A stretch of 64,000 nucleotides of DNA from CALSMU01 sp965230225 (GTDB lineage Bacteria; Bacteroidota; Bacteroidia; Flavobacteriales_D; Parvicellaceae): NCBI GenBank assembly GCA_965230225.1, contig CBDDKM010000003.1, positions 124,001 to 188,000 on the forward strand. Direction: 5' to 3'. The translations under genes were made by a program, and so were the position numbers. Positions 9,671 to 18,374 of this stretch are shown piece after piece (the first letter of the stretch is position 1; each line of letters begins with the position of its first letter). The notes below the pieces were generated by a model, which made no database searches, was not told the origin of the DNA, and was given only the letters and a program-made list of their open reading frames with translations.

Positions 9671-10430
9671 GTCTTTGTCTGTTAATTTCGTACATCACGA
9701 TGGATGCTGATACCGCAACATTTAATGATTCTATGGTTCCGAACATTGGAATTTTTACTCGGTTATCACACATTTTTAAGTACTCTGGAGAAATCCCATT
9801 TTCCTCACTTCCCATAATTATGGCAACTGGTCCATTAAGGTCGGTGGTAGGAAGTAGGTTGTCTGTTTTTTCTGTGCACCCCACTACAGAGATTCCAAAA
9901 TCCTTAAGGTATTGGATGGTCTCTTTTAGGTTGTGTTCACGGCAAACAGGTATTTTATGCAATGCACCAACAGATGTTTTGATAGCATCGGCAGAAACCA
10001 ATGCAGCACCTCTACTAGGAACTACGATGGCATGAACACCATTACATTCTGCCGTTCTGGCAATGGACCCTAAATTTCGAACATCGGTAACTCGGTCAAG
10101 GATGAAAATAAAAGGGCTTTCTCCTCGGTCGTATATTCCTGGAATAATGTCTTCTATAGAATGGTAATCCACAGGAGAAATAAAGGCAATAACTCCCTGA
10201 TGATTTTTTCTGGTAATCTTATTGAGCTTTTGTTGAGGAACTCGTTGAGTAACCACGTTAACCCCTCTTAATGCTTGTTTCAATTGCTGAAATAACTCGC
10301 CTTGAATGCCATTTTGAATCAGAAGTTTATTGATAGTTTTGCCAGCTTCTATTGCTTCTATTACGGCTCTAATTCCGTAAATCATATCCTTCGCTTGCGG
10401 AGGAGTACCTGCTTTAAAATTGTCTTTCAT
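9657..10430 (-). CDS. rlmB: 23S rRNA (guanosine-2'-O-)-methyltransferase RlmB
   Basis: SPOUT-class methyltransferase that uses SAM to modify a conserved guanosine (G2251 in E. coli numbering) of 23S rRNA. N-terminal substrate-binding domain (about 12-95) begins DMIYGIRAVIEAI. The three SpoU motifs are visible: DRVTDVRNLGSIARTAEC, IIMGSEENGIS, and IPMFGTIESLNVAVSASI. 257 residues is normal. The GWxTD lipoprotein gene ends 4 bases upstream and the DUF6265-like gene overlaps its end, so it lies inside a minus-strand cluster. Confidence 0.94.
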   Translation of the reverse strand: MKDNFKAGTPPQAKDMIYGIRAVIEAIEAGKTINKLLIQNGIQGELFQQLKQALRGVNVVTQRVPQQKLNKITRKNHQGVIAFISPVDYHSIEDIIPGIYDRGESPFIFILDRVTDVRNLGSIARTAECNGVHAIVVPSRGAALVSADAIKTSVGALHKIPVCREHNLKETIQYLKDFGISVVGCTEKTDNLLPTTDLNGPVAIIMGSEENGISPEYLKMCDNRVKIPMFGTIESLNVAVSASIVMYEINRQRHENN

Positions 10431-10434
10431 CCCT

Positions 10435-11721
10435 TTAATCTACCCAGTATACTCTTCCACTTCTCCAGGCATCAACTGCCCTGTACCAGCTGGATCGGTA
10501 TGCTTGTCCTCTTTCAAGTTTATAATCATTATCGGTAAAGGGGTTTTCCACTTTTACAAAAGCAAACCGTAGCGACATCATGTTTGTTTCCTCTCCGTAT
10601 ATCCAAACTTCGCCATGACCATTTTTAGTAACCACATTAGGAGCTCCATAAATAATACTGATCATTCCGCGATCAGTTTTCCAACCTTCTATGTACGAAG
10701 TGAAATATTGATTGGCGTTCTGCACACGGTTGTAGTATTTTTTTATGACCTCTCTACCTCTTTCCTTGCTACCCGTTTTGCTCAACCAAAACTTATCCAT
10801 GGCCTTTTTGGAGCTTTCATGGCTGGTTAATTCAAAAAACTCAGATCGGGTACTAATGTACCTAAGTGGTTTAACCATTCCATCGGCTGTTTTAATGTCT
10901 GGGAAGTTCTTATGGTATCTGTATAGGGTAAATCCTTTTTTGCTGGTGGTGTCCGTTTGAAAATGAACAAAACCGGAGTCCTGAATTTGATAGTTAACCA
11001 ACCCTTCCTGATTCAAATTAATCGTAAATGTGCTATCAGGTTTGTATAGGAATGATTTGGAGTATACCGTACTAAAAGGAGGTGCTGATATAGGAAAGTC
11101 TCTGTGATAATACCTTCCAAACATGGTTTTTCCCTTATTCAGGTCAGAAACAATTCTAAGCCCTGACGATCGATTGATGTAGTTGCTAAAAATTGGTTGA
11201 TCCGTTTCTGCATCTTTCACAATAAAAAATTGACTGCTGGCCGGTTGAGTTTTGTCTATCCTTATGTGTGTTTCATGAATAGTACTTCTGTTAATGTCAG
11301 TGGCAATAATCTTTAGTAAGTACTTATTGCCCATCTGCATTTTTATCTCCAGTTCACCCATCAACTCTTTAGGCTCTTTAACCTTGGTAATGTCTTCCAC
11401 TCTTTTCATTGAGCTATCCAAAATCAATTTTGAGTTAATGTCGCTATATAAACGGTATTGTAAAATGAGTTCTGCTCGATAAGGTTCTGCTTTATCTTTT
11501 CTGGTATACAGTAATTCTTCTGAGTTAATTTTAAAGAAAACCTTACTGGTAGATTCCTGATCGTGATACACAATAAAATTGGGGTGCATGATGCTGGTGT
11601 TTCCCTTGTACATGTGAGCATAATTAGTATTGGTGCTACCTGGAGCAGAACAATTGCTCAGGTACAATGTCGAAACGATCAGACACCAAAACCAACTATA
11701 TTTAATCAGGGTTCTAAACAT
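10435..11721 (-). CDS. GWxTD-domain lipoprotein
   Basis: 428 residues with a lipoprotein signal (LYLSNCSAPG). The central region is beta-rich (about 45-290). The C-terminal part carries the signature EGWKTDRGMISIIYGAP, defining the GWxTD domain found in Bacteroidota and some other phyla; no biochemical role is established for it. The N-terminal layout resembles periplasmic Ig-like binding modules, but that is only a visual impression. It lies between a small lipoprotein gene upstream (37-base gap) and rlmB downstream (4 bases), suggesting one transcript. Confidence 0.9.
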   Translation of the reverse strand: MFRTLIKYSWFWCLIVSTLYLSNCSAPGSTNTNYAHMYKGNTSIMHPNFIVYHDQESTSKVFFKINSEELLYTRKDKAEPYRAELILQYRLYSDINSKLILDSSMKRVEDITKVKEPKELMGELEIKMQMGNKYLLKIIATDINRSTIHETHIRIDKTQPASSQFFIVKDAETDQPIFSNYINRSSGLRIVSDLNKGKTMFGRYYHRDFPISAPPFSTVYSKSFLYKPDSTFTINLNQEGLVNYQIQDSGFVHFQTDTTSKKGFTLYRYHKNFPDIKTADGMVKPLRYISTRSEFFELTSHESSKKAMDKFWLSKTGSKERGREVIKKYYNRVQNANQYFTSYIEGWKTDRGMISIIYGAPNVVTKNGHGEVWIYGEETNMMSLRFAFVKVENPFTDNDYKLERGQAYRSSWYRAVDAWRSGRVYWVD

Positions 11722-11758
11722 GTGGTACGAAATTATTCAAAATTTCAGTATTGGATAC

Positions 11759-12289
11759 TTATTGAGTAACAATTAATGGGGTTTCTATGCGGTTACTAAC
11801 ATTTAACGAACGATCGATAAGTACAATTTCGTACTTAATGGAATCGCTATGGTTAGAATTGATGTTAAAGTAAAAAGGTTCCAGAGTAATTTGTATGTCC
11901 CCTTTCAAAGCCTTGTTTTGTCCAATAGGAGTGATGTCTTCCAGACGAAATGCAAAGGTGATTGAATCCGCTGTTGGAAAATTCTCTCCATTAGGATCAG
12001 TAGTTCCTCTAACCCATTGTCCATCCATCATTTCGAAGTACTCCAGGTACATGTTGTAATAGAAATATGTATTTGGAGCGTAGGGAGCTAAAGTGTCATT
12101 TTCGTTTAATCCAATGTCTCCATCACCATCAGTAAAAGAAATCGTAACTAATCCGGAATCTCCCATGGCCTGAAAACTCTGAAACTCAATGGCAGGTTCA
12201 GGTGGAAATGTTTCCGGTTTTAAGCATGAAGTGGCAAAGAAAATGCACCCCACAAGTAGAACAATTGTTATTTTTGTATAGAATTTCAT
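11759..12289 (-). CDS. Small lipoprotein of unknown function
   Basis: Start chosen at the ATG at base 12289, because it places the lipoprotein signal (FFATSCLKPE) at the N terminus; an open frame extends 15 codons further without a signal. The 176-residue protein is beta-rich and carries an acidic run SFTDGDGDIGLNENDT, a form seen in calcium-binding or Ig-like export proteins. No named family recognised. It heads the minus-strand cluster leading to rlmB, and only 32 bases separate it from the divergent LuxE-like gene, so the two promoters must overlap. Confidence 0.8.
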   Translation of the reverse strand: MKFYTKITIVLLVGCIFFATSCLKPETFPPEPAIEFQSFQAMGDSGLVTISFTDGDGDIGLNENDTLAPYAPNTYFYYNMYLEYFEMMDGQWVRGTTDPNGENFPTADSITFAFRLEDITPIGQNKALKGDIQITLEPFYFNINSNHSDSIKYEIVLIDRSLNVSNRIETPLIVTQ

Positions 12290-12321
12290 TACTACGACAT
12301 AAAAATACGACTTTTTTAAGA

Positions 12322-13314
12322 ATGACTCAACCATACGGGATCAATCCTAATGATATTTTCAATATCCAGTCACCTGAAGAGTTTAACGAAATGAGCTTGA
12401 AAATATTTCGTTGGCAGGCAGAAAATGTGGAGGTGTATAAAGAGTTTGTTCAGGAGTTGGGAATAACTCCGCAAGAAGTTACCCGTATCGAAGAAATTCC
12501 ATACTTGCCCATCCAGTTTTTTAAGTCCAGAAAAGTAATCGCTAATGACTATGAAAGTCAACTTCGATTCCAAAGTAGCGGAACCACAAAAACGGGACGT
12601 AGTAGTCATTATTTGGTTCAACCCGAATTGTACGAAGAGTCATTTCTAAAAGCGTTCGAGTTATTTTATGGCAATCCAAAAGAGTATTGTTTCCTGGCTT
12701 TACTTCCTTCCTATCTGGAGCAGCAGGAATCCTCTTTAATTTATATGGTGGATCGACTCATTAAAAACTCCAAGCATCCTTCAAGTGGGTTCTTTTTAAA
12801 CCATGGAGTAGAATTTAGGTCTGTATTAAAGAGTTTGGAGAATAATTCTAAAGTATTGCTGATAGGGGTTACCTATGCATTGCTAGATTTTATTGAAGAG
12901 GGGAAGGTGAAAATGCCTGACTTGATAGTAATGGAAACAGGGGGTATGAAAGGAAGGAGAAAAGAATTGACCAGAGATGAATTGCACGAGCAATTAACTA
13001 ATGGTTTTGGTGTAAATAGCGTTCATAGCGAATATGGAATGACCGAATTGCTTTCTCAGGGGTACAGTAAAGGAGAAGGGGTGTTTTATTGTCCACCCTG
13101 GATGAAAATAATTGCCAGAGAAGTAAATGATCCTTTAAATGTATTACCCAACGGGAAATCAGGAGGAGTGAATATTATTGACTTAGCTAATTTTTACAGT
13201 TGTAGCTTTATTGCAACACAAGATTTGGGCAAGGTATTTGAAGATGGAAGTTTTGAAATTTTAGGTAGATTTGACCACTCTGATGTAAGAGGGTGTAATT
13301 TATTGGTTCAATAA
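12322..13314 (+). CDS. LuxE/PaaK-like acyl-protein synthetase
   Basis: 330 residues from the ATG at 12322; an in-frame upstream extension lies antisense to the neighbouring lipoprotein and is rejected. Adenylate-forming fold related to LuxE: the phosphate loop SSGTTKTGRS is at 85-94 and the motif HSEYGMTELLSQGY lies in the C-terminal half, with AGR/GRFDHSDVRG near the end. LuxE activates fatty acids as acyl-AMP and passes them to a Cys on itself. In Bacteroidota such proteins occur without luciferase genes, and the substrate is unknown. A lipoprotein gene follows 32 bases downstream. Confidence 0.88.
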   Translation: MTQPYGINPNDIFNIQSPEEFNEMSLKIFRWQAENVEVYKEFVQELGITPQEVTRIEEIPYLPIQFFKSRKVIANDYESQLRFQSSGTTKTGRSSHYLVQPELYEESFLKAFELFYGNPKEYCFLALLPSYLEQQESSLIYMVDRLIKNSKHPSSGFFLNHGVEFRSVLKSLENNSKVLLIGVTYALLDFIEEGKVKMPDLIVMETGGMKGRRKELTRDELHEQLTNGFGVNSVHSEYGMTELLSQGYSKGEGVFYCPPWMKIIAREVNDPLNVLPNGKSGGVNIIDLANFYSCSFIATQDLGKVFEDGSFEILGRFDHSDVRGCNLLVQ

Positions 13315-13346
13315 TTGATAGAGATAAAACATTATAAAAAATAGCC

Positions 13347-13886
13347 ATGAGAAAATTGAAAAGAGTAATGGTGTTGTTGGCAATCGTTTTGTTGGCAGCC
13401 TCGTGTAAACAAAAGATTTCTTTTACCAGAGATGTTCAGAAGAAATACAATTTAACAGAAGCGGAGTTGGGGAAATTACAGTACTACCTGGTTAATGATA
13501 TTGTTCTTTACAGTGCCAGTAGAGATGGTAATACAAGCCTTGAAGATGGAGAGATCGTAATCAACGAAGAAGAATCTGTAAATAAAGTCATCTTTAAATC
13601 TGGTACTAGAGGTATTTTGCACAAAGTGGAAGGAACTGATAAAATTGCGGTTAGATTCGAAAATGGAGAAGGTAAATTCTTAACCTTTGGTTCTACCACA
13701 ATGAAAGGAAGATATACTCTTCAGGCAAAAAGCTGGAAGCCAAATGGAAGAGGAGTAATTGAATATGGTGGAGAAGATTATCTTACATCTAAGTCAAGTG
13801 CCAGTGCATATATCTCAGTTAAACTGAAGAAGAATAAAGATTATAGCAATAGCCAACGTGTAGTAAAAGGTAAGAAGTTGAAATAA
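13347..13886 (+). CDS. Lipoprotein of unknown function
   Basis: 179 residues; lipoprotein signal ends LLAASCKQK. The mature part is beta-rich (VNKVIFKSGTRGILHKVEG, then a GKFLTFG segment) with a basic C-terminal tail (KNKDYSNSQRVVKGKKLK). No named family recognised. Probably transcribed with the LuxE-like gene and ended by the terminator 20 bases downstream. Confidence 0.82.
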   Translation: MRKLKRVMVLLAIVLLAASCKQKISFTRDVQKKYNLTEAELGKLQYYLVNDIVLYSASRDGNTSLEDGEIVINEEESVNKVIFKSGTRGILHKVEGTDKIAVRFENGEGKFLTFGSTTMKGRYTLQAKSWKPNGRGVIEYGGEDYLTSKSSASAYISVKLKKNKDYSNSQRVVKGKKLK

Positions 13887-13905
13887 TCGAACGAATACTC
13901 ATTAT

Positions 13906-13942
13906 AAAGCCGCAATAGGAGTCATCTTATTGCGGCTTTTTT
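13906..13942 (+). terminator. Rho-independent terminator
   Basis: Perfect 12-bp stem (13906-13917 with 13928-13939) followed by a T run; closes the LuxE-like/lipoprotein unit. Confidence 0.92.
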
Positions 13943-13955
13943 AATACCTTCCGGT

Positions 13956-14627
13956 ATGACTAATTTAAAGAAGGAAATAATAGCTGTTTTTGAAGCTAAC
14001 GGAAATGAAGAAAATGCAGCGGCAATGGAGAAATACATGAAGGACTTATACCCCTATTTAGGTATAAAATCGCCAGTTGGAAATGAAATTTCCAAGCCAT
14101 TTTTTCAAGCTTCAAAAAAGCTGTTCGTTGATGAAATTATACAGTTAGTCAAACAATTATGGGAGCTTCCTCACCGAGAATATCAATACCTGGCCATCGA
14201 AATTTTAAGAAAAAACTGGAAGAAATTCACACCGGAGCATTTGCCGTTTTTTCAAGAGTTGGTTTTATCTAAACCCTGGTGGGACACGGTAGATTCTCTC
14301 AGTACAAATGTGGTGGGGAAGAACCTGATCACTTACCCAGAAAACAGAAAAATAATGGATGGGTGGATGATGCACGATAGCCTATGGGTAAGGCGATGCG
14401 CAGTGTTGCACCAATTAAAGTACAAAAACGAAACCGATCAAAAACAATTGTTTAAGTATTGTAAGATGGGAATGCATGAAAAGGATTTTTTTATGAGAAA
14501 AGCCATAGGGTGGGCACTTCGTCAGCATGCTAAATTAAATCCAGATGAGGTTAAAAACTTTGTGAATGAGCACGATGAAGAACTTTCCAATTTGAGTAAG
14601 AGAGAAGCGTTAAAGCACTTTTCTTAA
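13956..14627 (+). CDS. DNA alkylation repair protein, AlkD-like
   Basis: 223 residues of HEAT-like helical repeats of the AlkC/AlkD family, which excise positively charged alkylated bases (N3-alkyladenine, N7-alkylguanine) without flipping them. Family-typical segments: KPWWDTVDSLSTNVVG (contains the Trp and Asp that AlkD uses against the lesion), LWVRRCAVLHQL, and DFFMRKAIGWALRQ. Length matches AlkD. It starts 14 bases after the preceding terminator, so its promoter must lie in or just before that element. No adaptive-response genes (ada, alkB) lie nearby. Confidence 0.9.
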   Translation: MTNLKKEIIAVFEANGNEENAAAMEKYMKDLYPYLGIKSPVGNEISKPFFQASKKLFVDEIIQLVKQLWELPHREYQYLAIEILRKNWKKFTPEHLPFFQELVLSKPWWDTVDSLSTNVVGKNLITYPENRKIMDGWMMHDSLWVRRCAVLHQLKYKNETDQKQLFKYCKMGMHEKDFFMRKAIGWALRQHAKLNPDEVKNFVNEHDEELSNLSKREALKHFS

Positions 14628-14755
14628 CAATTGCACGTGTATCATTCGTATAAAAGTTCTTTTTCCTAACTGCTATTTTTATTTCTTTTACGTTAGTTAG
14701 TATAACCATTTCTGCGACAGGTCGTATACTGTCGGGATTTGATAAAAATGCATTG

Positions 14756-16870
14756 ATGGTAAGAAGGTTCGTATTCACGTTGTTAGCGCTGGTTGTGATA
14801 TCCGGATCGGGAGTGGCCCAGGAGGAAGATACAACCGAGACGAAAAGAGTACCTAAATTCGAAGGTCCAGAGCCACTGGAGTTCGTTTTTCGTCCTCAAC
14901 TAAGTATGGGGGTTGGGATGTTTACATTTTATGGAGACATTGCCAATAACCACAGTGGGTTCCACCCAACCGTTAGTAGGGTAGGGTATGATATGAGAGT
15001 TATAAACCCACTAACCGATTATTTGGATATGGGGTTCTATGTACTTTTTGGGCAAGTTAGTGCCGGAGAAAGAACGCTCGATAGAAACCTGAATTTTAAT
15101 GCGCACATTACCACAGGAGGACTTACCTTAAACTATAATTTCAAGCAGCTATTAAATCCAGATAGACTAGTTGATCCATACGTTTCTGTTGGGATTGAGT
15201 CGATGGAGTTTTTGGCTAAAACAGATTATTACGATGCCAATGGTAATGTTTATCATTACTGGTCTGATGGAACCATTAGAGACATGGCGGAAGATGATCC
15301 GGGTGCTTCTGCGGCTAACGAAATATTTAGAGATTACGTTTATGAATCCGATGTTAGAGAATTAAATCTGGATGGATTTGGTAAATACCAGGAAAGAACC
15401 TGGGCGGTACCTGTGGAGGTTGGAGCCAACATGCACCTGGGAAAACGTGTTAAGTTTAGAGTGGGAACCTCTATGCACTTTGCCTTTACAGATCTTGTAG
15501 ATGGAGTTACTTCAGAGAGCCTTGGGAACAGAAAAGGAGATGATAAGAATGATAAATTCTTGTACACACATTTTGCACTTACTTATGATCTGATCTACAA
15601 AAAATACAATCCACTTGATGACATTTTTGATCCAGATCGTTTTGAAGATTATAGAAGAGATACGATGGATTCTGATGGAGATTTAGTGGTGGATTTAGCC
15701 GATTTATGTGCTAATACTCCTGAGAATGGAAGGCCTGTTGATGAATTTGGATGTCCGCTAGATGGAGATAATGATGGTGTAGGTGACTACATGGATGAAG
15801 AGTTAGATACTCCGGAAGGAACTCCTGTACACCCTAATGGTGTAGGATATACAGATGAAGATTATTTATTGGCATATCGTATTTATATGGACTCTATAGG
15901 AGAGTTTGCAGACCTACAAGATGTTCATAGAGTAACTCAGGGAGAAGGAAGTTCTGGTGTTGCCGATCAGGAAGGAATTGCCAAAGGGAAAAGTTATGGT
16001 GTTGTAATCGGAAGAGAAGTAACCGGTGTTACGGCTAACGATCTTCATGCATACTTAAGTAATAAAGATTTTCATATTGTAGAACAAGGAGATACCGTAC
16101 TATTTGTAATTGGTAATTACAGCAACCCTGAAGATGCATTGGCATTAGCGGAAGAATTAAAGCTTGAAGGATATGGAGATCTTTCAATTGTTGAAGAAAG
16201 TAATGCTGGTTCAGGAGTAAGAGAAGTACCAAAGGATGAAATTGGAGACGGAGGAAACTCCGGTGGATTTAAGAAAGGAGAAACCATTTACAGAATCCAA
16301 ATTGGAGCATTTAGAAATAGACTTTCTAAGAGTGTATTTGGAGATGCAGAAGACCTAATTTGGATCGAAGGAGATGATGGGTTATTCAGGTACTACTCCG
16401 GTGAGTTTACTTCGAAACAAGCTGCAGCTAATCATAGAATTAAAATGATGACCAACGGATATGACGGATCATTTATCGTGGTATTTAAAGATGGAGATCG
16501 TTTGAAACTAGAAGATGGTGGATTTGAAGTAACTCCAGGGCACGTAGATACCAATGTGGAGTCTTCTGAGCCTTCTGAAAGTGCGGTAAGAAGTGAATTA
16601 ATTAGCTTCCACGTGCAAGTGGGTGCTTATGCAAACGATATCCCAACGGAAATGCTGGATATTTACCTTGCAGTTGGAAACGTTAAACCGGTTCACGACA
16701 ACGCATCAGGGTTAACCAAGTACTTCATTGGAGATTTCGAAGATTACGATGAAGCTGATGAGTTCCGAAAAGAGTTGGAAAGAGAAGGGTTGATTGATAG
16801 CTTCGTTGTGGGTGACTTCAACGGGAAAATTATCTCGGCACAAGAAGCGCTTGAATTATTGAATCAATAA
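14756..16870 (+). CDS. Outer-membrane beta-barrel fused to TSP3 and three SPOR-like repeats
   Basis: Start taken at ATG 14756; a TTG lies one codon upstream. Signal peptide 1-22 (ends GSGVAQ). Residues about 40-285 are alternating beta strands typical of an outer-membrane barrel. About 300-360 are Asp/Asn-rich calcium-binding thrombospondin type 3 motifs (DSDGDLVVDLADL, LDGDNDGVGDYMD), as in OmpA-like proteins. The usual OmpA peptidoglycan domain is replaced by three SPOR-like repeats: near 395-470, 500-580 (YRIQIGAF) and 600-680 (FHVQVGAY). SPOR domains bind denuded glycan strands, so this probably tethers outer membrane to cell wall, perhaps at division sites. An unusual arrangement; terminator follows directly. 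Confidence 0.85.
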   Translation: MVRRFVFTLLALVVISGSGVAQEEDTTETKRVPKFEGPEPLEFVFRPQLSMGVGMFTFYGDIANNHSGFHPTVSRVGYDMRVINPLTDYLDMGFYVLFGQVSAGERTLDRNLNFNAHITTGGLTLNYNFKQLLNPDRLVDPYVSVGIESMEFLAKTDYYDANGNVYHYWSDGTIRDMAEDDPGASAANEIFRDYVYESDVRELNLDGFGKYQERTWAVPVEVGANMHLGKRVKFRVGTSMHFAFTDLVDGVTSESLGNRKGDDKNDKFLYTHFALTYDLIYKKYNPLDDIFDPDRFEDYRRDTMDSDGDLVVDLADLCANTPENGRPVDEFGCPLDGDNDGVGDYMDEELDTPEGTPVHPNGVGYTDEDYLLAYRIYMDSIGEFADLQDVHRVTQGEGSSGVADQEGIAKGKSYGVVIGREVTGVTANDLHAYLSNKDFHIVEQGDTVLFVIGNYSNPEDALALAEELKLEGYGDLSIVEESNAGSGVREVPKDEIGDGGNSGGFKKGETIYRIQIGAFRNRLSKSVFGDAEDLIWIEGDDGLFRYYSGEFTSKQAAANHRIKMMTNGYDGSFIVVFKDGDRLKLEDGGFEVTPGHVDTNVESSEPSESAVRSELISFHVQVGAYANDIPTEMLDIYLAVGNVKPVHDNASGLTKYFIGDFEDYDEADEFRKELEREGLIDSFVVGDFNGKIISAQEALELLNQ

Positions 16871-16883
16871 AAAATGATGATAT

Positions 16884-16917
16884 ACGGGTGTAAGTGTTAT
16901 CTTACACCCGTTTTTTA
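16884..16917 (+). terminator. Rho-independent terminator
   Basis: Perfect 11-bp stem (16884-16894 with 16901-16911) and T run, 13 bases after the barrel/SPOR gene. Confidence 0.92.
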
Positions 16918-16936
16918 TACCCTAACTAATCAGATT

Positions 16937-17509
16937 ATGAAGAAATTACTATTCGTTTTAAGTGGAGTTGTGCTAATGGCATCTTGCGGAACTGAGGAAG
17001 AACAAAACAATCAATCTGGAAATGATACTCCTCAACAAGTATCATTGGAACTGTGCGATTGTGTTACTCCTTCCGAAGAGAATAAAGCAGCTTGTGCAGA
17101 ACAGTTCCCAGCAATTACAGAAACGGAAAGAGCTCTTTGTAATGGCGATTCTTTGGTATTGTCCGATACCGTTTCTCAAGAAGTGAAAGATAGTATTAGA
17201 GAAGATTACGAGAACGATTTATCACTTGAGATTAAGGTAATCGAAGAAGAAAAAGAAGATCCTATTAGCGATGAATGCAAACTATTTTTGGAAGAGTATG
17301 CAGAAGCAATTAAAGATTTTACGGATTTAGTGGATAGGGTAAATGCTAACCCGGACGATATCCCATTACAAATTCAACTTTCTTCTCAATCGGAAGAGAT
17401 TAATTCGTGGGCTTCCAGACCTCAAATGTTTCAGTGCTCTCAAAATGCGGCATTTCAGAAGCAAGTAGAAATATTGAATGGAAAAAGAGATAAGTTACTT
17501 ACCATGTAA
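16937..17509 (+). CDS. Acidic lipoprotein of unknown function
   Basis: Start placed at ATG 16937: an in-frame ATG at 16874 lies before the terminator and would bury the signal. The 190-residue protein begins with a lipoprotein signal (VVLMASCGTEEEQ); acidic residues right after the Cys suggest surface export. Four Cys (in LCDCVTPSEE, AACAEQF, LCNGDS) and later CKLF and QCSQ may form disulfides. Helical C-terminal half. No named family. Its TAA overlaps the next ATG by one base (TAATG), so translation is coupled to the hydrolase gene. Confidence 0.82.
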   Translation: MKKLLFVLSGVVLMASCGTEEEQNNQSGNDTPQQVSLELCDCVTPSEENKAACAEQFPAITETERALCNGDSLVLSDTVSQEVKDSIREDYENDLSLEIKVIEEEKEDPISDECKLFLEEYAEAIKDFTDLVDRVNANPDDIPLQIQLSSQSEEINSWASRPQMFQCSQNAAFQKQVEILNGKRDKLLTM

Positions 17510-18285
17510 TGAGGTTCCTTCTAGGTATGGTTCTGGTAAGTGTCCTAATAACAGGATGCCAAAGGAATCTGTTCTTTTTTCCTGAACAATTACCCAAGGA
17601 TCATCAGTTTACTTTTAATCAACCTTTTACGGAGTACAATATTCCAGTCTCTAAGAAGGTGGATATAAATGGACTTTTGTTTCCATCTTCCAAAGACTCT
17701 AAAGGCTTAATATTCTTTCTCCATGGAAATGCCGGTAATGTAGAAGAATGGCAAAGTTCTGCCACTTTTTACAATCAGCAGGGGTACGATTATTTTGTGC
17801 TGGATTATCGTGGGTTTGGTAAAAGTGGAGGAAAGATTACCACAGAAAGGAGAATGGTCAAAGACATTCAAATCGTTTACGATTCTATTATTCAACCCTA
17901 TCAGGAAAAGGAAGTCATCATCATGGGCTTTTCTATTGGAACTGGTCTAGCTACTCAAATAGCTGCTAATAATGAGGCTAGTAAATTAATTCTACAGGCT
18001 CCCTACTATAATATGAAAAAGCTGGTGTTTGAGTACTATTGGTTTGTTCCGGGAGCATTGATCAAATACAAGTTAAAAACAGCTAAACATCTCAAAAAAG
18101 TTCAGGAACCGGTTTGGGTTTTTCATGGAGATAAGGATGAAACCATTCCAGTAAAACATGCCTATTGGCTCAAGGAAGAGTTCAAACTTGCCGATACCCT
18201 TGTTATTCTGGAAAATCAACTCCATAATGGAATTGACCGAAACCCTGACTACCAAAGAATTGTTAACGCATTGTTAGAGAAATAA
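17509..18285 (+). CDS. Alpha/beta hydrolase lipoprotein (ABHD/BEM46-like)
   Basis: 258 residues. Lipobox LITGC (Cys17) puts it in the cell envelope. Hydrolase motifs: oxyanion strand HGNAGN (72-77), DYRGFGKSGG, nucleophile elbow GFSIGTG with Ser142, acid in HGDKDETIP, and base in LHNGI. This order is typical of BEM46/ABHD13-type serine hydrolases; the substrate is probably a small ester or lipid but is not known. Translationally coupled to the preceding lipoprotein by a TAATG overlap, so both likely work in the same compartment. Confidence 0.88.
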   Translation: MRFLLGMVLVSVLITGCQRNLFFFPEQLPKDHQFTFNQPFTEYNIPVSKKVDINGLLFPSSKDSKGLIFFLHGNAGNVEEWQSSATFYNQQGYDYFVLDYRGFGKSGGKITTERRMVKDIQIVYDSIIQPYQEKEVIIMGFSIGTGLATQIAANNEASKLILQAPYYNMKKLVFEYYWFVPGALIKYKLKTAKHLKKVQEPVWVFHGDKDETIPVKHAYWLKEEFKLADTLVILENQLHNGIDRNPDYQRIVNALLEK

Positions 18286-18318
18286 CAACAGTATTCTGCT
18301 GTTGTAATCTTTTTACTT
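18285..18318 (+). terminator. Weak terminator-like hairpin
   Basis: 7-bp inverted repeat (18285-18291 with 18299-18305) directly at the hydrolase stop, followed by interrupted T runs. Less convincing than the other terminators here. Confidence 0.5.
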
Positions 18319-18374
18319 TTTGGGCCAGTTAAGTCTTCCTAAAAATGTAAATTTACGCCCGTAAAAAGTAGAAA

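Noticed and set aside
12202..12321. Longer N terminus of the LuxE-like protein
   Set aside because: The extra 40 codons are antisense to the neighbouring lipoprotein gene and absent from the family; ATG 12322 fits.
16874..16936. Upstream start for the 190-residue lipoprotein
   Set aside because: It would place a terminator inside the gene and bury the lipobox.
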